This document shows, in pieces, positions 1 through 8,282 of a stretch of DNA of 64,000 bases. The notes under the pieces were generated by a model. That model had not been told where the DNA came from and did no database searches. It worked only from the letters and a program-made list of their open reading frames with translations. A program made the translations under genes and the position numbers. The stretch spans positions 1 through 64,000 of the forward strand of contig SEIO01000007.1 in NCBI GenBank assembly GCA_004145795.1, given 5' to 3'. Numbering within the stretch: position 1 is the first letter of the stretch; every line of letters begins with the position of its first letter. This stretch comes from Lentibacillus lipolyticus (lineage in GTDB: Bacteria; Bacillota; Bacilli; Bacillales; Amphibacillaceae).

Positions 1-10
1 TAGTCAAAAT

Positions 11-24
11 GTGATAATTATCAC
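11..24. promoter_or_regulatory. 14-bp perfect palindrome, possible operator
   Basis: GTGATAATTATCAC is a perfect inverted repeat about 36 bp upstream of the -35 box of the acylphosphatase promoter. The half-site TGATAAT resembles Fur-family boxes, but the usual central spacer base is missing. It could equally serve a gene outside the left edge of the window. Function is inference. Confidence 0.3.
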
Positions 25-59
25 GGAATCTCGGTAACAGTATTGTCGATATAATTCTG

Positions 60-88
60 TTGACAATGGGTTTGAGTTTTGCTAAGTA
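60..88 (+). promoter_or_regulatory. candidate sigma-A promoter of acyP
   Basis: A perfect TTGACA -35 is followed after 17 bp by TAAGTA, a weak -10 that is preceded by TGC (partial extended -10). It sits about 70 bp upstream of the acylphosphatase start. The -35 is convincing; the -10 is not. Confidence 0.45.
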
Positions 89-155
89 AGAAATAGACAT
101 TTAAAAATAATTGATATGGCTATATATTAGTAGACAAAAGAAAGGAGATGATAAG

Positions 156-425
156 ATGTTAGCCCACGTTAGCGTTAGTGGACGTGTCCAAGGAGTGGGG
201 TTCAGATATTCGGCCCAGCAACAGGCAAGGAAACTTCAGTTGACCGGCTGGGTTTTAAATAAACCAAATGGTACAGTTGAGTTGGAAGTGGAAGGTGCTG
301 AACAGCAGGTCCATGCATTTCTGCAAGCTTTAAAAAAAGGATTCACCCCGTTTATTCATGTGGAAAATATGGAAGTCAATCTAAACGAGAATGATAAAGG
401 TTATGATGACTTTTCCATAAAGTGA
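156..425 (+). CDS. acyP: acylphosphatase
   Basis: Small cytosolic enzyme (89 aa, the normal family length) that hydrolyses acyl phosphates such as 1,3-bisphosphoglycerate and carbamoyl phosphate. The signature GRVQGVGFRY at residues 9-18 carries the phosphate-binding Arg17, and GWVLN (31-35) supplies the catalytic Asn35, followed by the usual PNGTVELEVEG strand. The start is the ATG preceded by AAAGGAG nine bases upstream; a frame extension of 15 codons further upstream has no ribosome binding site. It is a single-gene unit, convergent with the ferredoxin gene. Family assignment is firm; the physiological substrate is unknown, as for most bacterial members. Confidence 0.93.
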   Translation: MLAHVSVSGRVQGVGFRYSAQQQARKLQLTGWVLNKPNGTVELEVEGAEQQVHAFLQALKKGFTPFIHVENMEVNLNENDKGYDDFSIK

Positions 426-469
426 ACTTCATTAAGGTGTGTCTTCTTACCTGTTTATGCACAGGAATA

Positions 470-498
470 AATAAAAAGCCGCTGACTTGTGCCAGCGG
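470..498 (-). terminator. intrinsic terminator of the ferredoxin gene (also between convergent genes)
   Basis: A CCGCTG/CAGCGG stem with an 8-nt loop is followed on the minus strand by CTTTTTATTTAT. It lies 20 bp past the ferredoxin stop. On the plus strand only TTT follows the stem, so it would act weakly for acyP. Confidence 0.8.
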
Positions 499-520
499 TT
501 TGCTAAATCCAATATCTGCT

Positions 521-760
521 TTAACGGTTCTCAAAAAATTGGCGGTTTAATTCGATATATTTGTTTTCCTCTTCCGGTACTTCATCTTCCATATAAATGG
601 CTTCAACCGGACAGACCGCTTCACATGCACCACAGTCGATGCAAATATCGGGATCAATATAGAACATGTCTTTGCCTTCCTCTATACAATCAACAGGACA
701 AACTTCTACACATTCCCCAGATTTTTCATTTATGCAAGGTGATGTTATAACAAAAGCCAA
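521..760 (-). CDS. two-cluster (7Fe/8Fe-type) ferredoxin
   Basis: 79-aa low-potential electron carrier. Eight cysteines are visible: C9-x7-C17-x3-C21-P with C25, then C40-x2-C43-x2-C46-x3-C50-P. The wide first spacing matches 7Fe ferredoxins carrying one [3Fe-4S] and one [4Fe-4S] cluster rather than the single-cluster Fer of B. subtilis. The C-terminus is acidic, as expected for docking to redox partners. Translation starts at TTG: AGGAGG lies seven bases upstream and there is no in-frame ATG nearby. Monocistronic, followed by a clear terminator. The partner enzyme cannot be told from this window. Confidence 0.9.
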   Translation of the reverse strand: MAFVITSPCINEKSGECVEVCPVDCIEEGKDMFYIDPDICIDCGACEAVCPVEAIYMEDEVPEEENKYIELNRQFFENR

Positions 761-955
761 GCTAATTCCTCCTTCAGATTAGGGACAAATCATTCATATA
801 GGGGTTGTTCAAAAGTTCGGATTATCCTCCTTTTGGAACACGCACTTATACAAGTATATTACAGAATTTTGTCTGCAGATTCAAGTGTTAGAGCACATTC
901 TTGGGCGTTTATACATATCATTTACTATCGGATTCCTACGAAGGAGAGATTGTGT

Positions 956-2146
956 ATGAAAGTTACCATCCGGCCCAATGATACATTCTGGTATTATAGT
1001 GAATTATTTGACATTCCGCTTGTATTGCTTGAACAATCGAATCCGGGACTGAATCCAACTCAACTAACGGCTGGTGAAACTGTACAAATTCCCGGCTACA
1101 TGATTCAGAACCGTACCATCGCTGCTAATGATACATTATGGAAAATTGCTATGGAACAGAATGTCCCGGTTGACATGCTTCAGTTAGTAAATCCAACGAT
1201 TAATCCCGCCAACTTACCAATCGGGGAAACTATAGCAATCCCAGAGCGTGTTCATCAATTAGTCATATCAGATTTCAACCATTATACATTTGCAAAAATG
1301 GTACGGGATATCCAGCTGCTCACAACCGTGTATCCGTTCATTAAGCATCAGTCCATCGGCAGTTCCGTCATGGGAAAAAATCTAACAGAGCTGCAAATTG
1401 GCAGCGGACAAAAACAGGTTCACCTGAACGGTTCCTTCCATGCCAATGAATGGATTACAACCCCTGTGATTATGCGTTTCATAAACGAATATGCACGGGC
1501 ATTGACCAATAAAATGCCGATAAGGGGACTGCAAATGCTTCCCTACATTCGGGAAACCAACTTATCTGTTGTCCCAATGGTCAACCCGGACGGCGTCGAT
1601 CTTGTTCTGAATGGCGCGTCTGCAGCCGGTACCTATCGAGAGGAAGTCCTTGCGTTGAATAATCAAAATCCGGATTTTTCAAACTGGAAAGCAAATATTG
1701 TAGGCGTCGATCTAAACAATAACTATCCAGCCAAATGGGAAGTAGAAGCAGAACGAAAACCTGATTCACCACAGCCGAGGGATTATCCTGGTCCACATCC
1801 ATTATCGGAACCAGAAGCGATTGCAATGGCTGATCTCGCAAAGGTACGGGATTTTTTGCGTGTTAATGCGTTTCATACCCAGGGTGAGGTAATCTATTGG
1901 GGATATGAAGGGCTTGAGCCGCCTGAAGCACAGACGATTGTTAATGAGTATAGCCGTGTGAGCGGATACCGGACTGCTCGTTATATTGATAGTTATGCGG
2001 GCTATAAGGATTGGTTTATTAAAGAATTCCGGCGGCCTGGCTATACCGTTGAATTGGGCACTGGTGTTAATCCGCTGCCTTTTCATCAGTTTGAAGAAAT
2101 CTATCAGGAAACATTGGGGATTATGCTAGCAAATCTTTATATGTGA
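956..2146 (+). CDS. LysM-domain M14 metallopeptidase (gamma-D-glutamyl-diamino acid endopeptidase type)
   Basis: 396-aa murein peptidase. Two N-terminal LysM repeats (about residues 1-46 and 50-97; each has the DTxW...NPxLNPxxLxxGExxxIP pattern) bind peptidoglycan, followed by an M14 zinc carboxypeptidase fold. Zinc ligands are visible as HANE (His and Glu) and the His of NAFHTQGE; the catalytic Glu is in YTVELGTG. The family (YqgT, B. sphaericus ENP1) cleaves the gamma-D-Glu-meso-DAP bond of stem peptides. There is no signal peptide, which fits the cytosolic recycling or sporulation-associated members. Start chosen at the ATG preceded by AAGGAGAG; upstream in-frame codons lack a binding site. 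Monocistronic. Confidence 0.9.
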   Translation: MKVTIRPNDTFWYYSELFDIPLVLLEQSNPGLNPTQLTAGETVQIPGYMIQNRTIAANDTLWKIAMEQNVPVDMLQLVNPTINPANLPIGETIAIPERVHQLVISDFNHYTFAKMVRDIQLLTTVYPFIKHQSIGSSVMGKNLTELQIGSGQKQVHLNGSFHANEWITTPVIMRFINEYARALTNKMPIRGLQMLPYIRETNLSVVPMVNPDGVDLVLNGASAAGTYREEVLALNNQNPDFSNWKANIVGVDLNNNYPAKWEVEAERKPDSPQPRDYPGPHPLSEPEAIAMADLAKVRDFLRVNAFHTQGEVIYWGYEGLEPPEAQTIVNEYSRVSGYRTARYIDSYAGYKDWFIKEFRRPGYTVELGTGVNPLPFHQFEEIYQETLGIMLANLYM

Positions 2147-2149
2147 ACA

Positions 2150-2254
2150 AACGAGGCTGGGACATATAGAAACCTTAAAAAATCCGAACTGATTCCAACA
2201 GAAGAATCATCGTTCGGATTTTTGTTGTCTCTATTCTTTTGTCCTAGCCTCGTT
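2150..2254. repeat. nested hairpin repeat (AGGCTGGGAC type), acting as bidirectional terminator
   Basis: The outer arms AACGAGGCTGGGAC and GTCCTAGCCTCGTT pair over 14 bp with one G-T wobble. Inside sits a second hairpin, AAAAATCCGAAC/GTTCGGATTTTT (2178-2223), with T-runs on both strands, so it can terminate both the M14 gene and the converging DUF6501 gene. The inner hairpin and its right flank recur nearly unchanged around 61433-61500, and the left outer arm recurs at 60542, so this is a dispersed element rather than a one-off terminator. Confidence 0.8.
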
Positions 2255-2459
2255 ATTGTACCTCTTTAAAATAATCTTTGTAAAAGCCGCCGATCCGATC
2301 GCTGTTATCCACGATAAAATAAAATTCATCGGTTTCATTTTTAACCTGATAATGCTCGCCCGGGGTCAGTTTATGATGCACAATAAATTTCTGAGCATCA
2401 GCATGGACGCATTCCACAGTTTTCATTGTTTCCCGTTCTTGCCAGTTTAAGTGTATCAA
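2253..2459 (-). CDS. DUF6501 family small protein
   Basis: 68-aa uncharacterised cytosolic protein conserved in Bacillaceae, recognised from the run VHADAQKF...LTPGEHYxVKNETDEFYF and a C-terminal GGFYKDYFKEV. Function unknown. Translation probably starts at TTG, which has AGGAG nine bases upstream; the first internal ATG (codon 12) lacks a site. The stop codon lies inside the outer arm of the nested hairpin repeat, so the gene's end and the terminator overlap. Gene stands alone between msrAB and the repeat. Confidence 0.75.
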   Translation of the reverse strand: MIHLNWQERETMKTVECVHADAQKFIVHHKLTPGEHYQVKNETDEFYFIVDNSDRIGGFYKDYFKEVQ

Positions 2460-2508
2460 TGATAGACGCTCCTATTCTATTTTGTTTACATAACATTGTT
2501 CGTAGATT

Positions 2509-3462
2509 TTATTCAAAAATGGACAAGTACTGTCCATATCCCTTTTCTTTCATTTCTTCTTTAGGTATAAATTGCATGGCAGCAGAGTTCATGCAGTAGC
2601 GCAATCCGCCTTTGTCTTTTGGACCATCATTGAAGACATGGCCTAAATGGGAATCAGCCTGTTTGCTTCTAACCTCCGTTCGGATCATCCCGTGACTGGT
2701 GTCGGTTATTTCTTCCACTTGATAAGGGTCAACAGGCTTGGTAAAGCTTGGCCAGCCACAACCTGCATCAAACTTATCCTGGGAGGAAAACAAAACATTC
2801 CCGGAAATTAGGTCTACATAAATTCCTTCTTTTTCATTGTCCCAATATTCATTGGCAAAAGGGGTTTCCGTCCCATTTTCTTGTGTTACATTATACTGGA
2901 TAGGTGTCAAGTTCTTTTTCAGTTCCGTCTTATCCGGTTTTTGAGTCCAATGTTCTTTAATAAAAGCTTCCCGCCCGGAACCTTTTTTATAAAGACGGTA
3001 ATGGAATGACTGTTTCTTGTAATAATCCTGGTGTTCTTCCTCTGCTTTATAAAACGGCTTGGCCGGGATAATAGGTGTGACAATTGGTCTCAAAAATTTT
3101 CCACTATTTTCCAATTCCCGTTTAGATTCTTCTGCAAGCCGCTTTTGCCGTTCATTATGATAAAAAATAGCTGTTTGGTACGACTCGCCCCGATCATTAA
3201 ATTGTCCACCGGCGTCAGTAGGGTCAATCTGCTGCCAAAAGGTGTTGAGCAATTCCTCATAAGGCATCTGTTCGGGATCAAAAGTGATTTGCACTGCTTC
3301 CACATGGCCGGTGGTATTGGAGCATACTTCCTCATAGGTTGGGTTTTCCGTATGTCCGCCCGTATAACCTGAAATGATATTACGGATACCGGGGCGCTCA
3401 TCAAATGGTTCCACCATGCACCAAAAACATCCTCCTGCAAATGTTGCTAGTTCGGTTGCCAT
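2509..3462 (-). CDS. msrAB: fused peptide methionine sulfoxide reductase MsrA/MsrB
   Basis: 317-aa bifunctional repair enzyme. Residues 1 to about 155 form MsrA (catalytic Cys12 in GGCFWC, reduces S-sulfoxides); residues about 180-317 form MsrB (Cys290 in RYCMNSAAM, reduces R-sulfoxides; GCGWPSF and [11 protein letters not shown] conserved). The paired CxxC zinc sites of many MsrB proteins are not visible, as in other Bacillus MsrB. B. subtilis encodes the two activities as separate neighbouring genes; here they are one polypeptide. Reduction depends on thioredoxin. The ATG is preceded by GGGAGGTATCCT. Monocistronic. Confidence 0.95.
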   Translation of the reverse strand: MATELATFAGGCFWCMVEPFDERPGIRNIISGYTGGHTENPTYEEVCSNTTGHVEAVQITFDPEQMPYEELLNTFWQQIDPTDAGGQFNDRGESYQTAIFYHNERQKRLAEESKRELENSGKFLRPIVTPIIPAKPFYKAEEEHQDYYKKQSFHYRLYKKGSGREAFIKEHWTQKPDKTELKKNLTPIQYNVTQENGTETPFANEYWDNEKEGIYVDLISGNVLFSSQDKFDAGCGWPSFTKPVDPYQVEEITDTSHGMIRTEVRSKQADSHLGHVFNDGPKDKGGLRYCMNSAAMQFIPKEEMKEKGYGQYLSIFE

Positions 3463-3548
3463 AGGATACCTCCCATTTTCATTTCGTTAGTTCTATTTTT
3501 TCGTTTTCAGCAAAAAAAAATCAAATCCTTTGCCTGTGTTTAATGGAA

Positions 3549-4019
3549 TTAAATGAACAGTTTCGGTGTTGATTGTCCTGATCTACTGGCAGTATTCTCT
3601 GTATCCGGTTCACTTATGCTTTCCAGAGATGTTTCGGGAGGCCCATCCGTGTCTTTTTCATTATTGGCCAATTGTTCAGGCGTATCCGTGCCGTCAGTAT
3701 CTTCTTCCTCTTCATTTTCTCCCTCGTTTTCATTCAGTGCTTTTAGCAATTGCAGCATCATTGGCAGATTCTTAACCATTGGTCCATACTGCTGGATGAT
3801 AGGTGCCGCAGATTGGACTGTTTTCAATACTTGCTGTACACTGCCTAATTTCTGTGAAAAACTGTTTATTTTCTCGGGTGATAATAAGCGCTGGGTATGG
3901 TTCAGTGTAAAAAGTTGCTGTAATCCGTTTGATGTATAGTGCTGGGGCTGCCCTGGCGAAAAAAAGCCCTGAGGTTTCTGAAATTGATGATTGGGGTAAT
4001 GCTGGATTGGCCAAACCAT
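3549..4019 (-). CDS. YqfQ/VrrA-like protein
   Basis: 156-aa protein with a Q/P-rich N-terminus, a central conserved segment (IIQQYGPMVKNLPMM, around residues 75-90) and a long acidic, low-complexity tail (E/D/T/S-rich). The central motif is the hallmark of the YqfQ/VrrA-like family of sporulating bacilli; function is not established. Two ATGs stand six bases apart: the first abuts GGGGAGG directly, so the second, with six-base spacing, is the better start. The acidic tail may reflect adaptation to high salt. Family call rests on the short core only. Confidence 0.6.
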   Translation of the reverse strand: MVWPIQHYPNHQFQKPQGFFSPGQPQHYTSNGLQQLFTLNHTQRLLSPEKINSFSQKLGSVQQVLKTVQSAAPIIQQYGPMVKNLPMMLQLLKALNENEGENEEEEDTDGTDTPEQLANNEKDTDGPPETSLESISEPDTENTASRSGQSTPKLFI

Positions 4020-4195
4020 CTTCATCCTCCCCTTCCATTTATGGTCACTAAGATTAGTGTACGTGACAAACGCTGAAAGGTGTAGGCTGCTGTGCCATAA
4101 TGGCGGAAAGTTCGGGCCTTAAAGAAAAGAGAGGCCGGGAATCAAGCATTGAAGCAACGAAAATAATTATGCCCCAGCCCCCTTCATCGTCAAGG

Positions 4196-4276
4196 TTAGT
4201 CGCTTGCTATTTCCGCCGCAATGATAAAGCCAATTGAACCGGTAAGTAAGATTCCGAATACCACAACTAAAAACAT
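4196..4276 (-). CDS. 26-residue single-span membrane peptide
   Basis: A 27-codon frame encoding one hydrophobic helix (FLVVVFGILL...GFIIAA) and a short polar end (EIASD). AGAGGGG stands five bases before the ATG. It lies alone in a 455-bp gap between the yozE gene and the YqfQ-like gene, on the same strand. Size and layout resemble accessory micropeptides of respiratory oxidases (CydX/CydS type) or other single-span regulators, but I do not recognise the sequence. The frame, the binding site and the hydrophobic pattern are seen; expression is inferred. Confidence 0.5.
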   Translation of the reverse strand: MFLVVVFGILLTGSIGFIIAAEIASD

Positions 4277-4475
4277 AGTATCCCCTCTTTTCCCTTCTTT
4301 TATATACCGATTATAAACGGCTTAGCCTTGTTCGGCAGTGCGGTGTATCACGATTGCATAAAATTTCCCCGCATATACCAGTAATATTTCCCGGGCAACC
4401 GCAGGATTCAGCAAGAACTTACAATAAATGTTGCGAATATTGCTGAAAAGAGCTGAATTTTGCACAGTTCTGGAA

Positions 4476-4691
4476 CTAGTTCGTTAGTTGGTATGCTTCC
4501 CATAAATCATCAAAGACAGAAAGTGCATTCGGAAATGGGCTGTTCCATTCTAAATAGTTGCTGATTTCATGATAATCAGCAGATTGTTTAGGAAAGTCAT
4601 GATCGTAAAAGATCCAGTCAGCCAGCCGACTTTTGTTATCCGGTTCTTTTTTACCTCTATAAGTCAGTACATAGTGATAAAATGAACGCAT
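4476..4691 (-). CDS. yozE: YozE family protein (UPF0346)
   Basis: 71-aa soluble protein of the YozE/SAM-like family: SFYHYVLTYRG at the start, then DHDFPKQSADYHEISNYLEW, the family's conserved block. It is a small helical-bundle domain of unknown role. AAGGGG six bases before the ATG overlaps the region just past the tatC stop, so the gene is probably cotranscribed with tatC and translated from its own site. A longer GTG-initiated version would overlap the tatC stop and has no site. Confidence 0.85.
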   Translation of the reverse strand: MRSFYHYVLTYRGKKEPDNKSRLADWIFYDHDFPKQSADYHEISNYLEWNSPFPNALSVFDDLWEAYQLTN

Positions 4692-4705
4692 GGTAAACCC
4701 CTTCA

Positions 4706-5470
4706 CTATTCATAGTTGCCATTCTCCATAAATTGCTGGTGTTCTTTTTGCTTTTTGCGATAAACGGCACTTGATAAATAAATGCTAATCTCGTACAGAA
4801 TGATTAGCGGAACGGCAACGACGAGCTGCAGCGCAAAATCAGGTGGCGTAATCAGTGCGCCTACAATTACAAGGATTAAATAAGCATACTTCCTCGTTTT
4901 CCGCATAAAGTCTGGCGTTAGAATTCCCAGTCGGGTCAGGAACATGGCAATGATTGGTATTTCAAAAAACAAAGCAAATGGTATAACAATCCGGAACAAT
5001 AATTTGAAGTAACGGTCATATGTAAAAATTTCGTTGAACATGCCATTATTCAATGATAGTAAAAAAGGAACAATCAGTTGTACAAAAATAATATACCCAA
5101 AAACAACGCCAATAATGAACAAAATAAAAATAACCGGTATATACATTAATGCTGTCGTTCGTTCTGATTTTGTCAGCCCCGGTTTAATAAAGAGCCAGAC
5201 TTGCAAACACAATATCGGCAATGTCCCGATAATGGCAATTATTCCTGCTAGCGTAATGTACACCGACACCAAATCTGTAAGACCGGTGACGCTTAACTTA
5301 AAAGGCAAATCAGCAGCTATAAAATCATAAATTTCTTCGACATATATAAAGCCTGCTGCAAAAAATAAAACAAAAAACACTGCTGTAATGATCAGCCGTT
5401 TCCGCAATTCCGATAAGTGTCCGACGACATTCATTTCTTTTTCGTTGTCTAATTGCTGTTCATCAGCCAT
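4706..5470 (-). CDS. tatC: twin-arginine translocase subunit TatC
   Basis: 254-aa integral membrane protein with six predicted spans. It is the receptor for twin-arginine signal peptides and exports folded, often cofactor-bearing proteins with TatA. The N-terminal HLSELRKRLI motif and the late LITPPD segment are diagnostic. The ATG with GGGAGTG upstream is used; eight further upstream codons are without support. It follows two tatA genes, with a possible terminator between, and precedes yozE. No tatB is seen, which is normal for bacilli, where TatA is bifunctional. Confidence 0.95.
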   Translation of the reverse strand: MADEQQLDNEKEMNVVGHLSELRKRLIITAVFFVLFFAAGFIYVEEIYDFIAADLPFKLSVTGLTDLVSVYITLAGIIAIIGTLPILCLQVWLFIKPGLTKSERTTALMYIPVIFILFIIGVVFGYIIFVQLIVPFLLSLNNGMFNEIFTYDRYFKLLFRIVIPFALFFEIPIIAMFLTRLGILTPDFMRKTRKYAYLILVIVGALITPPDFALQLVVAVPLIILYEISIYLSSAVYRKKQKEHQQFMENGNYE

Positions 5471-5496
5471 TCGTTCACACTCCCACTGTTTCACAC

Positions 5497-5529
5497 AAAA
5501 AAGAAGATGTAAGGTTTCCCCTACACCTT
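5497..5529 (-). terminator. possible terminator between tatA and tatC
   Basis: On the minus strand AAGGTGTAGG pairs with CCTTACATCTT (one bulge, one G-T pair) and is followed by CTTTTTT. It would reduce read-through from the tatA pair into tatC, giving more TatA than TatC, as the complex needs. Stem is imperfect. Confidence 0.5.
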
Positions 5530-5544
5530 GATCACTTCACCCGT

Positions 5545-5733
5545 TTATTTGGATGTATGGTCATCTTTTCTGGAATCATCATCTGACACAATACCTTTTG
5601 TCGCATTTTTGAATTCTTTTAAGGAACTCCCAAACGCTTTACCGATTTCCGGAAGCTTAGAAGGTCCGAAAACGATTAACGCGATGACCAGAATTAAAAT
5701 TAATCCTGGAATACCAATATTGCCTAATCCCAT
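5545..5733 (-). CDS. tatA: twin-arginine translocase subunit TatA (copy 2)
   Basis: 62-aa TatA/E protein: an N-terminal hydrophobic helix, the [14 protein letters not shown] hinge, an amphipathic helix, and a charged acidic/basic tail. TatA oligomers form the protein-conducting pore. The reading frame opens with GTG then three ATGs; the third ATG lies eight bases from GGAG and is chosen, which gives MGLGNIG at the start. The neighbour 18 bp upstream is a second, similar tatA, so the pair probably arose by tandem duplication. Either could supply the TatB-like function. Confidence 0.93.
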   Translation of the reverse strand: MGLGNIGIPGLILILVIALIVFGPSKLPEIGKAFGSSLKEFKNATKGIVSDDDSRKDDHTSK

Positions 5734-5751
5734 CATCATCACTCCGCATGA

Positions 5752-5958
5752 TTATTTGCTTTCATCATCTTTCACTGCTTTTTTGACATCATTTACTTCA
5801 TTCGAAACATCACTCGTTAAGTCCTGCGCCGAATTCTTAAATTCCTTTAATGTATGACCTGCTGCTTTGCCAATTTCCGGCAGTTTTTTTGGTCCAAAAA
5901 TAACTAGTGCAATAACCAGAATAAGAATAAGTCCCGGGAATCCTATGTTAGCCACCAT
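5752..5958 (-). CDS. tatA: twin-arginine translocase subunit TatA (copy 1)
   Basis: 68-aa TatA/E protein with the same helix-hinge-helix plan: [20 protein letters not shown], then [11 protein letters not shown] and a longer charged tail ([14 protein letters not shown]). The start is the ATG five bases after AGAAGG; a GTG two codons earlier is too close to the site. Transcribed first in the tatA-tatA-tatC-yozE run. The two copies share the membrane helix almost fully but differ in their tails, which suggests specialised roles. Confidence 0.93.
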   Translation of the reverse strand: MVANIGFPGLILILVIALVIFGPKKLPEIGKAAGHTLKEFKNSAQDLTSDVSNEVNDVKKAVKDDESK

Positions 5959-6059
5959 AAACACCTTCTTATCATGTATAATAAATTAAATAAATAAACG
6001 CACACAATACATCGTCATGCTTGATTAAAGTGTAACACGAGGGGCAGTCGCTGTACAAC

Positions 6060-6638
6060 TTATAAATGTTTTGCTTCTTTATATTGATCACGATTATTCA
6101 TATTGAAAAAATGCTTCTCCTGCACATGGCTGGGAATGTTTTTATAGTCTGACACATATAAGACATTTATATGCCTGAACAATGTGCGTACTTTTCGCTG
6201 ATCGTCATCCAGCAGGTTCTGGATTCGCGGCAATACTCGCTTTCTGTAGACACCTGCCAATGGGTGCATTTTGTTATCATATACTGGGATTACCGCATCA
6301 TAACTGCCCATTGACTGCAGCAGCAGACGATACACTTTCCGGTCAATAAATGGCATGTCACACGCAGCGAATGCACAAACATCTGCACTGGAATAATGCA
6401 AACCGGCCTCTATGCCTGCAAGTGGGCCCATACCTTCGTACCGATCACTATACATGTCTAACTCCAAAAATGTATACGAAGCAGGATCGTTTGTAATCAC
6501 AGCTGTCTGCTGGCTAAATTTTTTCAATTCATTTGTCACATGTGTGATGGATGGCTTACCGTCAATAGGCAATAATGATTTGTTTGTCCCCATGCGGGAA
6601 GATTTTCCCCCAGCGAGAACAATTCCGTTGACCTGCAT
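6060..6638 (-). CDS. mobA: molybdenum cofactor guanylyltransferase MobA
   Basis: 192-aa nucleotidyltransferase that joins GMP from GTP to molybdopterin, forming the guanine dinucleotide cofactor of DMSO-reductase-type enzymes. Seen: the N-terminal LAGGKSSRMGTNK loop (residues 8-20) and CDMPF (metal-binding Asp). The region after HPLAGVYRK is conserved. It is the last gene of thyA-dfrA-mobA, 15 bp after dfrA, and sits next to the Tat genes, whose substrates include molybdoenzymes. No other Mo-cofactor gene is in the window. The C-terminal third is divergent from well-studied members. Confidence 0.88.
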   Translation of the reverse strand: MQVNGIVLAGGKSSRMGTNKSLLPIDGKPSITHVTNELKKFSQQTAVITNDPASYTFLELDMYSDRYEGMGPLAGIEAGLHYSSADVCAFAACDMPFIDRKVYRLLLQSMGSYDAVIPVYDNKMHPLAGVYRKRVLPRIQNLLDDDQRKVRTLFRHINVLYVSDYKNIPSHVQEKHFFNMNNRDQYKEAKHL

Positions 6639-6653
6639 CCCTTCACCCCTCTG

Positions 6654-7142
6654 CTAAATTCGATCATATTGTAGGAAGTAATAATCATAAGGGTTTTTTT
6701 CATCCTGTTTCCCCTTTTCTTTCACTGTCAGCTCCCAGTTCTCATTTGAGAAGGTTGGGAAATAAGTGTCCCCTGCAAAAACCTCATCAATCAACGTAAT
6801 ATACATCCGATCTGCATAGGGCAGCAGCTGCCTGAAAATATCCGCACCACCGATAACAAAAATTTCTTCTTCAGGCCGCTCATGATTGCGATCCAAAACT
6901 GCTCCAATATGATGAACAGCCTCTATTCCTTCGGGAAAACCGGTCTGCTTGCGTGTAATAACCATATTTTCTCGGTTCGGCAACGGTTTTCCAATTGCCT
7001 CAAATGTTTTTCTCCCCATAAAAATGGTGCTGCCGGTTGTTTTTTGCTTGAAAAACTTCAAATCATTCGGAAGGTGCCATGGCAGATCATTCTGATACCC
7101 AATCACCCGATTTCGATCCATTGCTACTAGTAATGAAATCAT
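6654..7142 (-). CDS. dfrA: dihydrofolate reductase
   Basis: 162-aa cytosolic enzyme reducing dihydrofolate to tetrahydrofolate with NADPH; target of trimethoprim. Conserved features: MISLLVAMDRNRVIGYQNDLPWHLPNDL (substrate loop and acidic Asp of LPNDLKFF), FMGRKTFEAIG and the cofactor loop IGGADIF. AGGAGG stands upstream of the ATG. It is 21 bp after thyA, whose product dihydrofolate it recycles, an arrangement common in Firmicutes. Confidence 0.97.
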   Translation of the reverse strand: MISLLVAMDRNRVIGYQNDLPWHLPNDLKFFKQKTTGSTIFMGRKTFEAIGKPLPNRENMVITRKQTGFPEGIEAVHHIGAVLDRNHERPEEEIFVIGGADIFRQLLPYADRMYITLIDEVFAGDTYFPTFSNENWELTVKEKGKQDEKNPYDYYFLQYDRI

Positions 7143-7163
7143 CCGTTACAACCCTCCTTTCGA

Positions 7164-8120
7164 TTATACTGCAATAGGTGCTTTGATGGTTGGATGCGGA
7201 TGATAATCTGTCAGTTTGAAATCGGCCATTTCAAACTTAAATATAGACGTCTTATCTTTATTGATGTTAAGTACTGGCATTGGTCTGATATCACGTCCAA
7301 GCTGCGTTTTCACTTGTTCCACATGGTTTGTATAAATATGTGCATCCCCAAGTGTGTGAACAAACTCGCCTGGCTGGAGACCACACTCGTGGGCAATCAA
7401 ATGTGTAAGCAGCGCATAGCTGGCAACATTGAATGGTACACCTATAAATATATCAGCACTGCGCTGATACAGTTGGCACGATAATTTGCCATCCCCCACA
7501 TAAAATTGAAATAGTGTGTGACAAGGTGGCAAAGCCATAGTCGGTATATCTTCCGGGTTCCATGCTGTTACGATATGCCGGCGGGAATCAGGGTTATTCC
7601 GAATAGCTTCGACTGTTTCTTTCAGCTGATCAATCGTTTCGTTACGGGATGTTTTCCAGGCGCGCCACTGTTTTCCGTATACATTCCCCAAGTCCCCGAA
7701 TTTCTCTGCAAACGACGGATTGTTCAGGATATTTTCCTTGAAACGATCCATTTGCTGCCGGTATTCTTCACGAAAAGTTGGATCCTGCTGGCTTCGGTTG
7801 CCGAAATCGGTCATGTCAGGTCCATCATAATCATTGCTTTCCACCCATTTTTTAAATGCCCACTCATTCCAGATATTATTGTTATGCTGCAGCAAAAAAC
7901 GTATATTTGTGTCTCCTTTTATAAACCAGAGAAGCTCACTTGCGACCAGTCGAAACGGAACTTTTTTTGTAGTTAGAAGCGGAAAACCCTTACTCAAATC
8001 AAATCGCATTTGCTGGCCAAAAACTGAATAGGTTCCAGTATTTGTTCTGTCCGTTTTCTTCGTTCCATTTTCAAGTATGTAGTTACATAAATCCAAATAT
8101 CCTTGTTCACCCTTTAACAT
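7164..8120 (-). CDS. thyA: thymidylate synthase (ThyA type)
   Basis: 318-aa enzyme that methylates dUMP to dTMP with methylene-tetrahydrofolate, releasing dihydrofolate for DfrA. The nucleophilic cysteine is in [38 protein letters not shown] and the C-terminal IKAPIAV are conserved. The length (318 rather than 264) comes from the roughly 50-residue insertion typical of the Lactobacillus/Staphylococcus form, not the short ThyB of B. subtilis. GGAGGGTACAAT precedes the ATG. First gene of the thyA-dfrA-mobA operon, divergent from the NlpC/P60 gene. Confidence 0.97.
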   Translation of the reverse strand: MLKGEQGYLDLCNYILENGTKKTDRTNTGTYSVFGQQMRFDLSKGFPLLTTKKVPFRLVASELLWFIKGDTNIRFLLQHNNNIWNEWAFKKWVESNDYDGPDMTDFGNRSQQDPTFREEYRQQMDRFKENILNNPSFAEKFGDLGNVYGKQWRAWKTSRNETIDQLKETVEAIRNNPDSRRHIVTAWNPEDIPTMALPPCHTLFQFYVGDGKLSCQLYQRSADIFIGVPFNVASYALLTHLIAHECGLQPGEFVHTLGDAHIYTNHVEQVKTQLGRDIRPMPVLNINKDKTSIFKFEMADFKLTDYHPHPTIKAPIAV

Positions 8121-8282
8121 ATTGTACCCTCCATAAAAATTAGATCCTGTTCAGGACGTAGCCTGGACGGGCAAATCCGCTTTCCTACATTGTAACACAA
8201 TCGTTAACTCACTGGCGCATAAACAAATTCATCAGGACATAAATCTTTTAAAAGCAAGTCACACAGGAAAGGGGATAGTTGC

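Noticed and set aside
487-750. 87-codon plus-strand frame
   Set aside because: Antisense to the ferredoxin gene; Cys richness is the complement of the Fe-S motifs.
5545-5958. One of the two tatA genes as tatB
   Set aside because: Both have the FGPxKLPE hinge of TatA and short tails; no TatB features.
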